Source: Bdellovibrionales bacterium (GTDB lineage Bacteria > Bdellovibrionota > Bdellovibrionia > Bdellovibrionales > UBA1609). From it: a DNA stretch of 64,000 nucleotides. This document shows, in pieces, positions 55,842 to 64,000 of this stretch (the stretch's first letter is position 1; each line of letters begins with the position of its first letter). The stretch spans positions 45,618 through 109,617 of the forward strand of contig JAIBAM010000004.1 of the NCBI GenBank assembly GCA_019695175.1, given 5' to 3'. Under the pieces are notes generated by a model, which worked only from the letters and a program-made list of their open reading frames with translations, had not been told where the DNA came from and did no database searches. The translations under genes were made by a program, and so were the position numbers.

Positions 55842-56252
55842 ATGTCAACCGTTCGAAGGCAGTCCAGGGAATTGGCCCTACAGGTATTGTTTCAATTGGA
55901 ATTTGTTAAAGAACAAAATTTAAAGTTAGCTCTAGATAATTTTCGATCTGCTTATTTTGCTTCGGAATTGACCTGGGATTATGCTTTGTTTCTATTACAA
56001 GGAGTTGAAGAGCAGAAGGAAACTATTGATCAGCAAATAAAATCTCATACGGAGCATTGGAAGTTGGAACGACTGGCTTTAGTTGATCGTAATATTTTAC
56101 GTATTGCTGTTTTTGAATTAAAAAAATCCGACCCAGAGGTTCCTCCTGCTGTTGTTATCAATGAGGCCATAGAAATTGCAAAAAAATACGGTAATACGGA
56201 TTCTGGTAAGTTTATTAATGGCGTTTTAGATCAGATTAAAAAAAATATATAA
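55842..56252 (+). CDS. nusB: transcription antitermination factor NusB
   Basis: The ATG follows the nrdR stop without a gap. NusB binds boxA RNA together with S10 in rRNA antitermination. The 136-residue product shows the family segments: [17 protein letters not shown] at the start, [21 protein letters not shown] in the middle, and the end [29 protein letters not shown]. The nrdR-nusB order is common in many bacteria. Confidence 0.96.
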   Translation: MSTVRRQSRELALQVLFQLEFVKEQNLKLALDNFRSAYFASELTWDYALFLLQGVEEQKETIDQQIKSHTEHWKLERLALVDRNILRIAVFELKKSDPEVPPAVVINEAIEIAKKYGNTDSGKFINGVLDQIKKNI

Positions 56253-56362
56253 ACATTTTTTTGCTAAAATTTTTGAACTTAAAGTGGGTTCGGACGAACG
56301 GCATCAGTGAGAATTGAAAGTATCTCAGTGATAAAGAGAAGTTAAACAAGAGAGAAAATCAT

Positions 56363-56819
56363 ATGTCTGTGCATAAACTAGTTGAAGCCGTAGCCTTTTC
56401 TGGGATGACGCAACTGTGGGTGATTCCAGATCCTCAAAACTCGGGTTGGGCTCGTCTCATTGATTGGTATGTAAACTTTCAAATGATAAGAGCTCAAAAC
56501 CACCAGAAACCTCAATTTTCTGGTGAGCTACTTCACATGTTAGATGAATTGGGACTTTTACATCCTACAACTGAGGACTTTAGCCATAGGCCATTGTTAT
56601 TAGATTCTTCCTTGAGACTTCCAGTTCAACAGTTAATTTCCCTTCCTTTCACCAGTGATTTGAAAAGTTGGTTAGAAAATTGTGCTGAAATCATAAAGAA
56701 ATTGAATGTTTCTAGTTTTAGGATTTTCTTGCCACAGGGTATTACTTATCAACAAGTTGAAAAATATGGATCTTCCCTATGGTCTGTGGAGAGTCAAGTG
56801 GGAGTTGTTGTGGATAAAC

Positions 56820-56836
<17 letters not shown>
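56363..56836 (+). CDS. conserved-looking hypothetical protein
   Basis: The 157-residue cytoplasmic protein has no signal or membrane segment. It has a mix of helices and strands with aromatic residues (WARLIDWYVNFQMI, LKSWLENCAEIIKKL, FRIFLPQGITYQQV). Its last 17 bases, including the stop codon, lie antisense within the 3' end of the tRNA-Thr gene on the other strand. A ribosome-binding site AGAGAGAAAA is close before the ATG. I do not recognise the family; its position after nusB suggests read-through from that transcript. Confidence 0.6.
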
Positions 56837-56895
<59 letters not shown>

Positions 56896-56980
56896 CCACT
56901 TGAATTACGTCATCAAAGATGAATACGAATCTTTCGAAAAGGAGAAAGGTTTCCTACCCACTTGATTTAGATAGGGAAAC

Positions 56981-57008
56981 TTTATACAAGGTGAGGTTTG
57001 AAATCAAC
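56981..57008 (-). promoter_or_regulatory. possible tRNA-Thr promoter
   Basis: On the minus strand a TATAAA (56981-56986) lies about 85 bases before the tRNA, with GTTGAT (57003-57008) 16 bases further upstream. Both are reasonable sigma70 boxes, but the match at -35 is partial. Confidence 0.35.
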
Positions 57009-57038
57009 TTGTCATAATATTGTTTCACTTGAGCCGGT

Positions 57039-57692
57039 ATGCAACTTAAGAAGTCACTGTTTTTTTTAGCCATAAGTGTTTCAGTTCATTCTATGGTTCT
57101 ATTTGCTTTAGTGCATTTTTCCATGGGTCCAACAGATCGCTTCTTTTCATTTTTGGGAAAAAGTAAACCAACCAGTTCCTCCACATTGGGCAAAATGGGC
57201 GTTGTGACCGTTCAAGTTATTGAAAGTGTGAACCATGGCCAGGCCAGTTCTCAAAGCCATATCTTAGTAAAGTCAGAACGTATTTCAGAAGTTCAAAAAA
57301 AATCTAATGGGGAAGTGGACTTGCGAAAAAAAAATGAGGGTCAATTGCTGAATCAAATTGAAGACTCCGGTACAGAAGCAGGAAACGATTCCCTGGACCC
57401 AACCCATGTGTATTTTAAACAGATTTCCGAACTGATTAATCAAAAAAAAATATATCCCCAGGATGCAGTTTTACGTGAGGAAGAAGGTAAAGTTTTATTG
57501 GCTCTTACTTTGGATCGAGAAGGAAAAGTTTTGCAAGTGGAAGTCGAACAATCAAGTCCCTTTAATAGTTTAAATCAGGCTGCAATGAAAACTGTTTCTA
57601 GTCTTGTTCATTTTCCCCCAATCCCACTTCCATTACCAGCACCATTACATTTGCACATTCCAATCAATTACAGAGTGGAAAAAAATCCTTAA
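57039..57692 (+). CDS. TonB-like periplasmic protein
   Basis: The 217-residue product has a short N-terminal membrane anchor (FFLAISVSVHSMVLFALVHF, as in TonB proteins). A linker of about 100 residues is rich in S, K and Q. A TonB C-terminal domain (about 125-217) contains KIYPQDAVLREEEGKVLLAL, LDREGKVLQVEVEQSSPF, LNQAAMKTVSSLVHFPP and ends LHIPINYRV. TonB passes inner-membrane energy to outer-membrane receptors. The linker is shorter and less proline-rich than usual. It converges with the Fur-family gene, a natural neighbour for iron uptake. Confidence 0.82.
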   Translation: MQLKKSLFFLAISVSVHSMVLFALVHFSMGPTDRFFSFLGKSKPTSSSTLGKMGVVTVQVIESVNHGQASSQSHILVKSERISEVQKKSNGEVDLRKKNEGQLLNQIEDSGTEAGNDSLDPTHVYFKQISELINQKKIYPQDAVLREEEGKVLLALTLDREGKVLQVEVEQSSPFNSLNQAAMKTVSSLVHFPPIPLPLPAPLHLHIPINYRVEKNP

Positions 57693-57742
57693 TGGAACAA
57701 AAACCTGACGGTCATCAAAATCAATTTCAATATAATAAATAT

Positions 57743-58174
57743 TTATTTTGTGCAGGCAGGGCAAACTGCGGAGTATTCCAAGCGGTGTTGAATGTCTTTA
57801 TATCCCATTCGATTTAACTCTTCTGTGGGAATATCTAAATTACATAATTCAATAATTTTTGATTTGTTACAAATTCTACAAATAATATGGTGGTGATGGT
57901 GCGAGTGTTCTGGTGTGGACAAAACATAACTTGTGCCGTGGTCCGAAAACTCGGTGCGACAAATGATCCCCATTTCTTCAAAGAGAGGAAGATTACGATA
58001 AATAGTGACCAAATCAACTTTAGCGTTTTCAGATATTTTGGCAATGCTGTGCTGTAAATCCGTGGCGGTGAATGAGTGTTTAAATTTAAAGAGAGCTTCT
58101 AAAATAGCACTACGACTTCGGGTAATTCTATAATGAGACTGGGATAGTATTTTTAGTGCTTTACTTTTATCCAT
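57743..58174 (-). CDS. Fur-family metal-responsive regulator
   Basis: The 143-residue product has a winged-helix DNA-binding part (YRITRSRSAILEALFKF, TDLQHSIAKISENAKVDLVTIYRNLPLFEEMG) and a metal-binding dimerisation part. The latter has the His-rich HSHHHHHIICRICNK and a C-terminal CPAC, so the structural zinc site with two CxxC pairs is complete. Fur, Zur and PerR cannot be told apart by sequence alone. The ribosome-binding site AGGAT precedes the ATG. The neighbouring tonB-like gene suggests iron or zinc control. Confidence 0.92.
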   Translation of the reverse strand: MDKSKALKILSQSHYRITRSRSAILEALFKFKHSFTATDLQHSIAKISENAKVDLVTIYRNLPLFEEMGIICRTEFSDHGTSYVLSTPEHSHHHHHIICRICNKSKIIELCNLDIPTEELNRMGYKDIQHRLEYSAVCPACTK

Positions 58175-58295
58175 TAGGGGATCCTATATCACAAATGCTT
58201 TTGAAGATATACGGGCGGTGTGGAGATGATTTTCAAAATCACTCCCACAAACTTGTTTTGAAAAATGAGTCCAAAGTTTTCTGTAAACGAAAAAA

Positions 58296-58715
58296 TCAAA
58301 GGGATTTCTTCGTGTATTTGGGGCGGTTTTCCCTTGGGCCTTTTGTGCTATCAGAGGACCCATTTTTAACCAAATGAAATTGAATATTATTTTTTCTATC
58401 GATTTCGGCCAATGATTTGGCCGGAGCCTGATCTCTGTTTTTGCTATCAAATGAACTGTCTCTAGATCCACTGAAGCGATCCGTCCTATCATTAAATCTG
58501 TTAATGTTGTTGTTTAAACTGGGGAAGGAAGGATCATCATCCCAATCATCATCCCCCCAATCGTCATCTGAAAAAGAGCTTGGTTGACCGGAAGGATATC
58601 CATTACCAGAGGCATGGATTTTAGTTTCAAAGAGGCTCACACAAATAAGAATTAAAAAAAGTATGACTCCCAAATGGGCTTGGCTTTGTTCCTCAAATAA
58701 ACGTGAATTATTCAT
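58296..58715 (-). CDS. acidic exported protein, unknown
   Basis: The ATG at 58715 with TAGGAG seven bases upstream is the start; the longer frame to 58772 has no support. The 139-residue product has an N-terminal hydrophobic segment (GVILFLILICVSLF) ending near IHASG. The mature part is polar and disordered, with a run of Asp and Trp (DDDWGDDDWDDDPS) that could bind calcium or basic surfaces, then N, R and K-rich stretches. I recognise no family. The intergenic region before it (58716-59012) shows nothing. Confidence 0.6.
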   Translation of the reverse strand: MNNSRLFEEQSQAHLGVILFLILICVSLFETKIHASGNGYPSGQPSSFSDDDWGDDDWDDDPSFPSLNNNINRFNDRTDRFSGSRDSSFDSKNRDQAPAKSLAEIDRKNNIQFHLVKNGSSDSTKGPRENRPKYTKKSL

Positions 58716-59012
58716 AAAATCTCCTACGTCCTGTACACAGTCCAGAGGGCTTGTTTGGAAATTCGCTGTCAACTAACACCCTAACACTCTAATGAAATCT
58801 AGCAAAAATCCAGCCTAAGATCCATATTGCCGATAAAAATGTATTTAACCCATTAATTATAGGGGAATATTTAAGAAGTGAAGCGGGGAATTTCAACCTT
58901 CAAGTGAATCTGTGGGAGGGGAAGCTGCGTCAAGCTCCTGGGCAGAGGTGACGAAAAGTGTTTTGGAGATGGTGATTTACTAACGATGGTATTTTGAGCA
59001 AAGGAACAGATA

Positions 59013-60800
59013 ATGGGGCAAAATCAAGCAGTTACTGATAGTAATGATGAGGTGTATTCCACGCTGGCTCAGTTCCCGTTTTTTTTTAATTTTGGACCCG
59101 TTTTGCTTGCGCAACTGGCAGAAATCGCAGTTTATCGTGTGGTGGCTAAAGGGGACTATTTACTGACTCAGGGGCAATTGAATTCCAATCTTTATATTTT
59201 ATTAAATGGTCGGTTGGGTGTGCTCGTGGATGGGGCTCGTATTGCGAATTTAAATACCCCAGGGGATTTAGTTGGGGAAATGAGTGTCATTAGCTTGCGC
59301 CCTTGCTCAGCGACAATTCTGGCGGATACAGATGCAGAACTTTATGTGGTTCGTGCCGATGAATTAAAGGAACGAAGAGGTCCTGACGAAGACAGAATTC
59401 AACTGCTACTTTATCGCATTTATTCTCAGGTTCTGGCTGACAAATTGGAACTTACCAATCAAAAGGCAAAAAGAATCGAAGAGATTAATAAACAATTGGA
59501 AACAACACAGGAGTTATTACATAAGGCCAATCGGGATTTGGAAATAAAAGTCGAGGATCGAACCAAAGCTTTGCAATTAAAAACCCAGGACTTAATGGAG
59601 ATCAATAATAAATTGGAGGCACGCAATGAAGAGGTTACGATCAGTCATAAAAAATTAGAAGAAATTTATGCCAGTCGAGCCTCCACACTTAGTCAATTGC
59701 AAAAACTCTATAAAGACCATTTAATACCTCTGCGATTTTCCCTGGATTCACTTGTTATGACGGGTGATGAGACCACTAGAAGGATAACCCAGGAAGCTCG
59801 TACAGAAATTCTTCAAGCCATCGAACTGTTGGAGCCCATATCAAGTTTATATTTAAATGAGTTATCTTTAAAGACAAAAAAAATTCTCTTAGCCGATAGT
59901 GTTCGAAAACATCAAATCAATGCTAAAATGGCGTTGGGTGGGACTGGCATACATCTGGATATAGCTGCCAATCCTCAGGAAATGATTCAAAGTTTAGAAA
60001 AAAACTATGATGTAATTTTTGTGGATACGGCAATGTTACCGCTTTTGGAAATGGCCCTAGAGAAAAATCCTCAAGTAAAAGTTGTGCTCATGACTTCAGA
60101 GAAAATTGCAGAGTACTTACCAAGACTTTTGGTGATGCCCACTTTACCCAACGTCGTAACCCGTCGTGATGAAGATCGTACATTTACTATAAAAAATATT
60201 GTAACTGCGGTTACAAAATTAATGAGTCAGGATATTTTTGGTTTGGAAAAATACCTTAACTGGGGAACAGAGGTGAAAGAGTTTGCAGTAACAGGCTCCC
60301 AGATTCGCCCTTCGTTATTGGCGGCTATGGATGGGTATTTTGAAAGCTTGGGGGTGAGGAGAGTGTCGCGAGATCGTATGAAGCTTGTTGCCGAGGAGTT
60401 ATTAATGAATGCTATTTATGATGCTCCCGTAGATAAAAATAGAAAAAGTTTATTTAATCATTTGTCTCGCACCGTGGAAGTTCATTTGTCTTCAGATCAA
60501 TACAGTCGATTGCGTTACGCCACTGATGGAATGTTTTGCGCGGTCTCAGTTGAAGACCCCTTTGGAGCTTTGAATGGTCCTACCATTTTGAAGTATTTGG
60601 AGCGGTGTTATGGTTTGAAAAATTCAGAACCAGAAGCTCATAAGGGTGGAGCGGGTCGAGGTCTCCATCAAATTGTGGAAAACTCAGATTTGGTGGTTTT
60701 TAATCTGCACAATCAAAGACGAACAGAAGTGGTGGCTCTTTTCAATGTGGATATAAAGGCTGAAAAGGGAGAGTCTATTTTCCATTTATTTATTAAGTAA
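59013..60800 (+). CDS. cyclic-nucleotide-binding, receiver-like and HATPase-like hybrid regulator
   Basis: AAGGAA precedes the ATG. The 595-residue product has no membrane segment. It starts with a cNMP-binding domain (about residues 20-130, YLLTQGQLNSNLYILLNGRLGV and PGDLVGEMSVIS). A long coiled coil follows (about 150-225), then a degenerate receiver-like part (about 285-400) with DVIFVDTAMLPLL, lacking the acidic pair. The C-terminal anti-sigma-like ATPase domain (about 420-590) has the Glu/Asn helix KLVAEELLMNAIYDA and the glycine-rich GGAGRGLHQIVENS. This order suggests a sensor of cyclic nucleotide that controls a partner protein by ATP-dependent binding. Confidence 0.78.
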   Translation: MGQNQAVTDSNDEVYSTLAQFPFFFNFGPVLLAQLAEIAVYRVVAKGDYLLTQGQLNSNLYILLNGRLGVLVDGARIANLNTPGDLVGEMSVISLRPCSATILADTDAELYVVRADELKERRGPDEDRIQLLLYRIYSQVLADKLELTNQKAKRIEEINKQLETTQELLHKANRDLEIKVEDRTKALQLKTQDLMEINNKLEARNEEVTISHKKLEEIYASRASTLSQLQKLYKDHLIPLRFSLDSLVMTGDETTRRITQEARTEILQAIELLEPISSLYLNELSLKTKKILLADSVRKHQINAKMALGGTGIHLDIAANPQEMIQSLEKNYDVIFVDTAMLPLLEMALEKNPQVKVVLMTSEKIAEYLPRLLVMPTLPNVVTRRDEDRTFTIKNIVTAVTKLMSQDIFGLEKYLNWGTEVKEFAVTGSQIRPSLLAAMDGYFESLGVRRVSRDRMKLVAEELLMNAIYDAPVDKNRKSLFNHLSRTVEVHLSSDQYSRLRYATDGMFCAVSVEDPFGALNGPTILKYLERCYGLKNSEPEAHKGGAGRGLHQIVENSDLVVFNLHNQRRTEVVALFNVDIKAEKGESIFHLFIK

Positions 60801-60805
60801 TGATC

Positions 60806-61795
60806 TTAAAACCATTGCACGTAATCCATGGCATGGTAGGTGAAAATAAGGTCGCTTCCTCCTCGACGGAGAGAAATTAAAATCTCATTTACCATTTTCT
60901 TTTCATCCACCCATCCTTGTTGAGCGGCAGCTTTAACCATGGCGTATTCTCCACTGACATTGTAGCTGGCGATGGGAACGGAATATTTCTGTCTTAATTG
61001 AGAGATTATATCTAAATAGGATAGGGCCGGTTTCACCATAACAATATCGGCTCCCTCCCATATATCGGCCTCCACTTCACGTAAAGCTTCGCGAGTGTTA
61101 TGAATGCTGAGCTGATAACTCTTTTTGTCTCCCTGCAGTTGTTTGGAGCCTACGGCTTCGCGAAAAGGTCCATAAAATGCACTGGCATATTTGGCAGAGT
61201 AAGCCATGATACCCGTTTGGGAAAATCCATTTTGATCCAGTGTTTTCCGAATGGCTCCAACTCTTCCATCCATCATATCGCTTGGGGCCACATAATCCGC
61301 TCCGGCCAAAGCATGAAGAACGGCCATTTGAGTTAATACAGCAACAGTGGGGTCATTTTGAACATCGCCAGTCTTAGGATCTAAGAGACCATCGTGACCA
61401 TGGGTGGTAAAAGGATCGAGAGCTAAATCAGAAAAAAGACAAATGCCGGGACAAGAGTTTTTTATCTCTTGAATGGCTTTTGTAACTAAATTATCTTTAT
61501 TTATAGCATAGGTTCCTGACGCATCTTTTAAATGGACTTCGATAAAGGGGAAAAGGGCAATGGAATTGAGCCCCAATTTACTGGCTCTTTTAAGTTCAGG
61601 GATTAAAAGATCTAAAGACCATCTGTAGATACCCGGCATTGTGGGGATAGGTTCCTTTTTGTTTTTTCCTTCGAGAACAAAAACGGGCCACACCAGGTGT
61701 TGGGGATGGATATGGGTTTCTTGAAGTAGGTTACGAATGGTTGAATTTCTTCGGTTGCGACGGAGTCGGTGAATGAGCTCTAACATTTCTAACAT
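60806..61795 (-). CDS. hemB: delta-aminolevulinic acid dehydratase (porphobilinogen synthase)
   Basis: This haem-pathway enzyme joins two 5-aminolevulinates into porphobilinogen. The ATG at 61795, with GAGAGGA before it, gives 329 residues, the usual length; the longer frame to 61867 overlaps the next gene. Schiff-base lysines are K202 in AYSAKYASAFYGP and K255 in MVKPALSYLD. The metal site reads FSDLALDPFTTHGHDG, with Asp in place of zinc-binding Cys, so it belongs to the magnesium-type enzymes. It ends five bases from the previous gene's stop. Confidence 0.96.
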   Translation of the reverse strand: MLEMLELIHRLRRNRRNSTIRNLLQETHIHPQHLVWPVFVLEGKNKKEPIPTMPGIYRWSLDLLIPELKRASKLGLNSIALFPFIEVHLKDASGTYAINKDNLVTKAIQEIKNSCPGICLFSDLALDPFTTHGHDGLLDPKTGDVQNDPTVAVLTQMAVLHALAGADYVAPSDMMDGRVGAIRKTLDQNGFSQTGIMAYSAKYASAFYGPFREAVGSKQLQGDKKSYQLSIHNTREALREVEADIWEGADIVMVKPALSYLDIISQLRQKYSVPIASYNVSGEYAMVKAAAQQGWVDEKKMVNEILISLRRGGSDLIFTYHAMDYVQWF

Positions 61796-61827
61796 AAGAT
61801 TCCTCTCGAATTTATTTCTAATGTATT

Positions 61828-62445
61828 CTACAGGGATGGGTAGCAAAAAGGTAGGGGGTATTGCCATTCTAATAATTGATTTGTTAAAGCAACAATCGGA
61901 AGTCCCACGATAGCTGAAGAGTCACGGCATTCAATTTTTTTCATCAGTGTGATGCCGCATTTTTCTAACTTGTAGGAACCTGCACAATCCATCGGTTGAT
62001 CTTGTTCTAAATAGGATTGAATTTGGAATAGGTTCAAAGGTCTTAAGGTAAGAAAGGCTGTTTCCAAGTGTAGAAAGATGCCGTGTTGTGGGGAGCTTAT
62101 AAAAAGTGAAGTGAGGATTCTATGAGTTTTGCCCTGTAGCTTTTGTAGCTGTTTGGTTGCCTCTTCCATACTTTTGGCTTTTCCGTAGATTTCATTTTCC
62201 ATTTCAACCATTTGATCTGAAGCAATAATGAGACTTCGAGGGTTTTTTTCCCTAATGTCTTGGCCTTTTGCTTTAGCTAAGAGTTTACAAAGTTCTTCTG
62301 TTGAGAGGTGGGGATTTTTTTTGATGAGTGCGGCCTCATCCACCTGAGGAGCTATGGATCGGAAGGGAAGTTTTATCTGATCCAATAAAGCTTTACGGTA
62401 AGGAGAAGTGCTGGCCAAGATAATTTCAGGAAAAGAATTTTTCAT
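61828..62445 (-). CDS. yceF: Maf-family nucleotide pyrophosphatase (YceF type)
   Basis: Maf proteins hydrolyse modified nucleotides; YceF-type members act on 7-methyl-GTP. The 205-residue product has ILASTSPYRKALLDQI and a typical middle APQVDEAAL. IIASDQMV carries the conserved Asp of SDQ. The end is CAGSYKLEKCGITLMKKIECRDSSAIVGLPIVAL, where the VGLP motif is characteristic of YceF. AAGGAATT precedes the ATG. hemB follows downstream in the same direction. Confidence 0.9.
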   Translation of the reverse strand: MKNSFPEIILASTSPYRKALLDQIKLPFRSIAPQVDEAALIKKNPHLSTEELCKLLAKAKGQDIREKNPRSLIIASDQMVEMENEIYGKAKSMEEATKQLQKLQGKTHRILTSLFISSPQHGIFLHLETAFLTLRPLNLFQIQSYLEQDQPMDCAGSYKLEKCGITLMKKIECRDSSAIVGLPIVALTNQLLEWQYPLPFCYPSL

Positions 62446-62500
62446 AATTCCTTTTTGATATAGTATATAAACTTCGGTTTTTTTATTTTAATTTTATTAA

Positions 62501-62564
62501 GAATGAGACGCATCATCTTTAATCAAACTCTAGAATGAGACGCATCATCTTTAATCAAACTCTA
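62501..62564. repeat. perfect 32-base tandem duplication
   Basis: Two identical 32-base units at 62501-62532 and 62533-62564 lie between the Maf gene and lgt, in the promoter region they share. The unit starts GAATGAGACGC and ends CAAACTCTA. The identity shows a recent duplication or a functional double site. Confidence 0.93.
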
Positions 62565-62631
62565 AGAGTCCAATCGAAGAGTGAAGACATTTTTTTTGAC
62601 ACAAATAAAAACGCAAGAGAGGATAACTTCT

Positions 62632-63753
62632 ATGACAAACACATTCGTGCACGACTTTAGTCCCTTCGCCATTAAATTTCCTCAAGCTTTACAAATGGGT
62701 ACTTTGCATTTGGAAGGTATTCGCTGGTATGGTCTTGCATATCTTGCCGGTTTTATCAGTGGTTATTGGGTGATCCGTTTCATGATAAAACAAGGGACCA
62801 CCACGATGAAAAAAGATGAAATTGCTGATTTCATCACAACAGTTGCCATAGGAACAATGGTGGGCGGGCGTTTGGGTTATTGTATTTTTTATGCGCCCCA
62901 TCTGCTCACCGATTTTTCCAGTTCCCCGCCCTTTTGGGGTGTGTTGAAAGTTTATGAAGGGGGGATGGCCAGTCACGGTGGAATTCTTGGAGTGGTATTA
63001 TCCTGCTTATGGTGGGCAAAAAAAAGAAAAGTAAATTTATTTCATATCTTAGATTTGGTAACCTTTGGTGGTTCCTTGGGGATTTTCTTTGGCCGTTTGG
63101 CAAATTTTATCAATGGGGAATTATGGGGAAGGGAAGCTCCTGCAGACTTAACTTGGGCGGTAAAATTTCCCTCTGAAATCTACAGTTGGACAAAGGAAAG
63201 TTTAAATAAACTTATGGAAATCTCTCCTGCAGTGGATGCTCTAGGTAAAATATCCATCAATGGGGAGCCCATTCAAGTCAATTCTCTTTTGTGGAAAAAT
63301 TGGGTTCAAAATTATCGTACCAACATGAATGCCTGGAATATGGTCAATGAAGTTATTGAAAAAATGATTCAAGCCACTCAATCAGGACAACAGGAAGTGA
63401 TTGCCGCACTGGCACCTTATTTAACACCGCGATACCCCTCACAACTAATTCAAGCCGGATTGGAAGGTTTGTTAGTTTTTTTCATTTTGAGTGTGATTTG
63501 GCTTAAACCTCGCAAACCTGGAATTGTTTCAGCTTGGTTTGGTATCTTGTATTGTATGGCCCGAATTATTGGCGAACAGTTTCGCATGCCTGACCAGCAA
63601 ATTGGTTTTCAATGGCTGGGATTAACTCGTGGTCAGTGGTTGAGTGTGGTGATGCTAGCACTTGTTTTGGTTTATATGTTTTATGTGCGCAGTAAATCCA
63701 CGTCTCCTATGGGGGGATGGAAACAAATAAGAGCTCAAGAAAATCAAGAGTAA
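62632..63753 (+). CDS. lgt: prolipoprotein diacylglyceryl transferase
   Basis: Lgt attaches diacylglycerol to the lipobox Cys of prolipoproteins, needed by the many lipoproteins of this window. The ATG at 62632 has AGAGGA upstream; the longer frame to 62581 is unsupported. The product has 373 residues and several membrane segments. Key residues seen are His115 in ASHGGILGVV, Arg155 and Asn158 in GRLANFINGELWGR and the final RIIGEQFRMPDQQIG. Between the WAVKFP segment and PRYPSQLIQAGLEG there is an extra helical insert of about 50-60 residues (about 184-264), making it longer than the roughly 290-residue E. coli enzyme. Confidence 0.94.
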   Translation: MTNTFVHDFSPFAIKFPQALQMGTLHLEGIRWYGLAYLAGFISGYWVIRFMIKQGTTTMKKDEIADFITTVAIGTMVGGRLGYCIFYAPHLLTDFSSSPPFWGVLKVYEGGMASHGGILGVVLSCLWWAKKRKVNLFHILDLVTFGGSLGIFFGRLANFINGELWGREAPADLTWAVKFPSEIYSWTKESLNKLMEISPAVDALGKISINGEPIQVNSLLWKNWVQNYRTNMNAWNMVNEVIEKMIQATQSGQQEVIAALAPYLTPRYPSQLIQAGLEGLLVFFILSVIWLKPRKPGIVSAWFGILYCMARIIGEQFRMPDQQIGFQWLGLTRGQWLSVVMLALVLVYMFYVRSKSTSPMGGWKQIRAQENQE

Positions 63754-64000
63754 GGTTGGGCTTTTTTCGGCCCCGCAAAACTAGTATGTCGCTAGTATGT
63801 CGTCAAAAATGTTTTTTGCCTTTTCCTCATTTTTAACTCTTCTTAAAAACTCAGGTTGTGTGAGGACCTTAGAAGCGTATTGTTGAGCTTGTTGACAAAA
63901 GTTGTAAAAATATCACTAAGAAATGACCCTTTTTGGCTCTGAGTTCAACACAAGTGGGAGGTGTTTCTTTTAGACACACTTCTTCAATATGATGAAAAAA
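63754..64000. other. right-end region, no complete gene
   Basis: No full gene lies in these 247 bases. CTAGTATGTCG occurs twice in a row (63780-63805). The last bases ATGATGAAAAAA could be the start of an exported protein cut by the window edge, but no ribosome-binding site is close. Confidence 0.4.

Noticed and set aside
63990..64000. ATGATGAAAAAA at the right edge as the start of a gene
   Set aside because: There are too few bases and no nearby ribosome-binding site.

Overview
The window is AT-rich, densely coded Gram-negative DNA that most resembles a member of the Bdellovibrionota (Bdellovibrio and relatives). That placement is an inference. It rests on many exported lipoproteins and outer-membrane barrels, an AgmX/PglI-type C-terminal domain protein next to a myxobacterial-type outer-membrane barrel and TPR proteins, a FliG-like stray protein, a cyclic-nucleotide-binding/ATPase hybrid, and a standard core-gene complement. 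There is no rRNA, no CRISPR array and no recognisable transposase or phage gene. One tRNA (Thr, CGU) is present.

Layout. 1-2.5 kb: the end of an SH3-type protein, two exported proteins (one SurA-like) and a GNAT acetyltransferase. 2.6-6.4 kb: an AT-rich minus-strand coiled-coil membrane protein and a proline-rich outer-membrane barrel. 6.8-9.8 kb: a CNT nucleoside transporter, then a TetR regulator facing a lipoprotein gene across a promoter with two palindromic operators. 10-12.3 kb: a Cys-rich exported protein and a trypsin-like lipoprotein. 12.7-21.7 kb: a seven-gene, partly overlapping operon (TPR, small exported protein, trans-envelope AgmX/PglI-tail protein, lipoprotein, barrel, TPR, VWA lipoprotein) that looks like a Glt-type gliding or cell-envelope machine. 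21.8-26.4 kb: exported proteins, including one with an internal 45-bp duplication and one with an HExxHxxGxxH motif, plus a FliG-C-like protein on the other strand.

26.9-36.5 kb is a minus-strand block: Omp85 (TamA-like, unusually many POTRA domains), TamB, a TPR protein, EF-P and another TPR protein. 36.8-39.1 kb is ruvC-ruvA-ruvB. 40.4-41.3 kb is lpxC. 41.6-43.9 kb is a large FHA membrane protein. 43.9-48.3 kb is an envelope operon: GT9 heptosyltransferase-like, GT22-like mannosyltransferase, PAP2 phosphatase and an astacin-like protease. 48.5-52.8 kb has a lipoprotein, a barrel-like exported protein, a QEGLA/DUF1704 metallopeptidase-like protein and endonuclease I. 53-56.3 kb has a PAS hybrid histidine kinase, nrdR and nusB. 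56.3-58.7 kb has an unknown gene whose end lies antisense to tRNA-Thr, a TonB-like protein, a Fur-family regulator and an acidic exported protein. 59-64 kb has the cNMP/HATPase hybrid, hemB, a YceF-type Maf pyrophosphatase and lgt.

How the parts fit: most of the window serves envelope construction (LpxC, Lgt, TamA/TamB, heptosyltransferase, barrels, lipoproteins) and what acts on or through the envelope (Glt-like complex, exported proteases and nuclease). DNA repair, translation and haem genes are interspersed. Many start sites were moved from the longest reading frame to a downstream ATG, GTG or TTG with a good ribosome-binding site or a four-base overlap with the gene before it.
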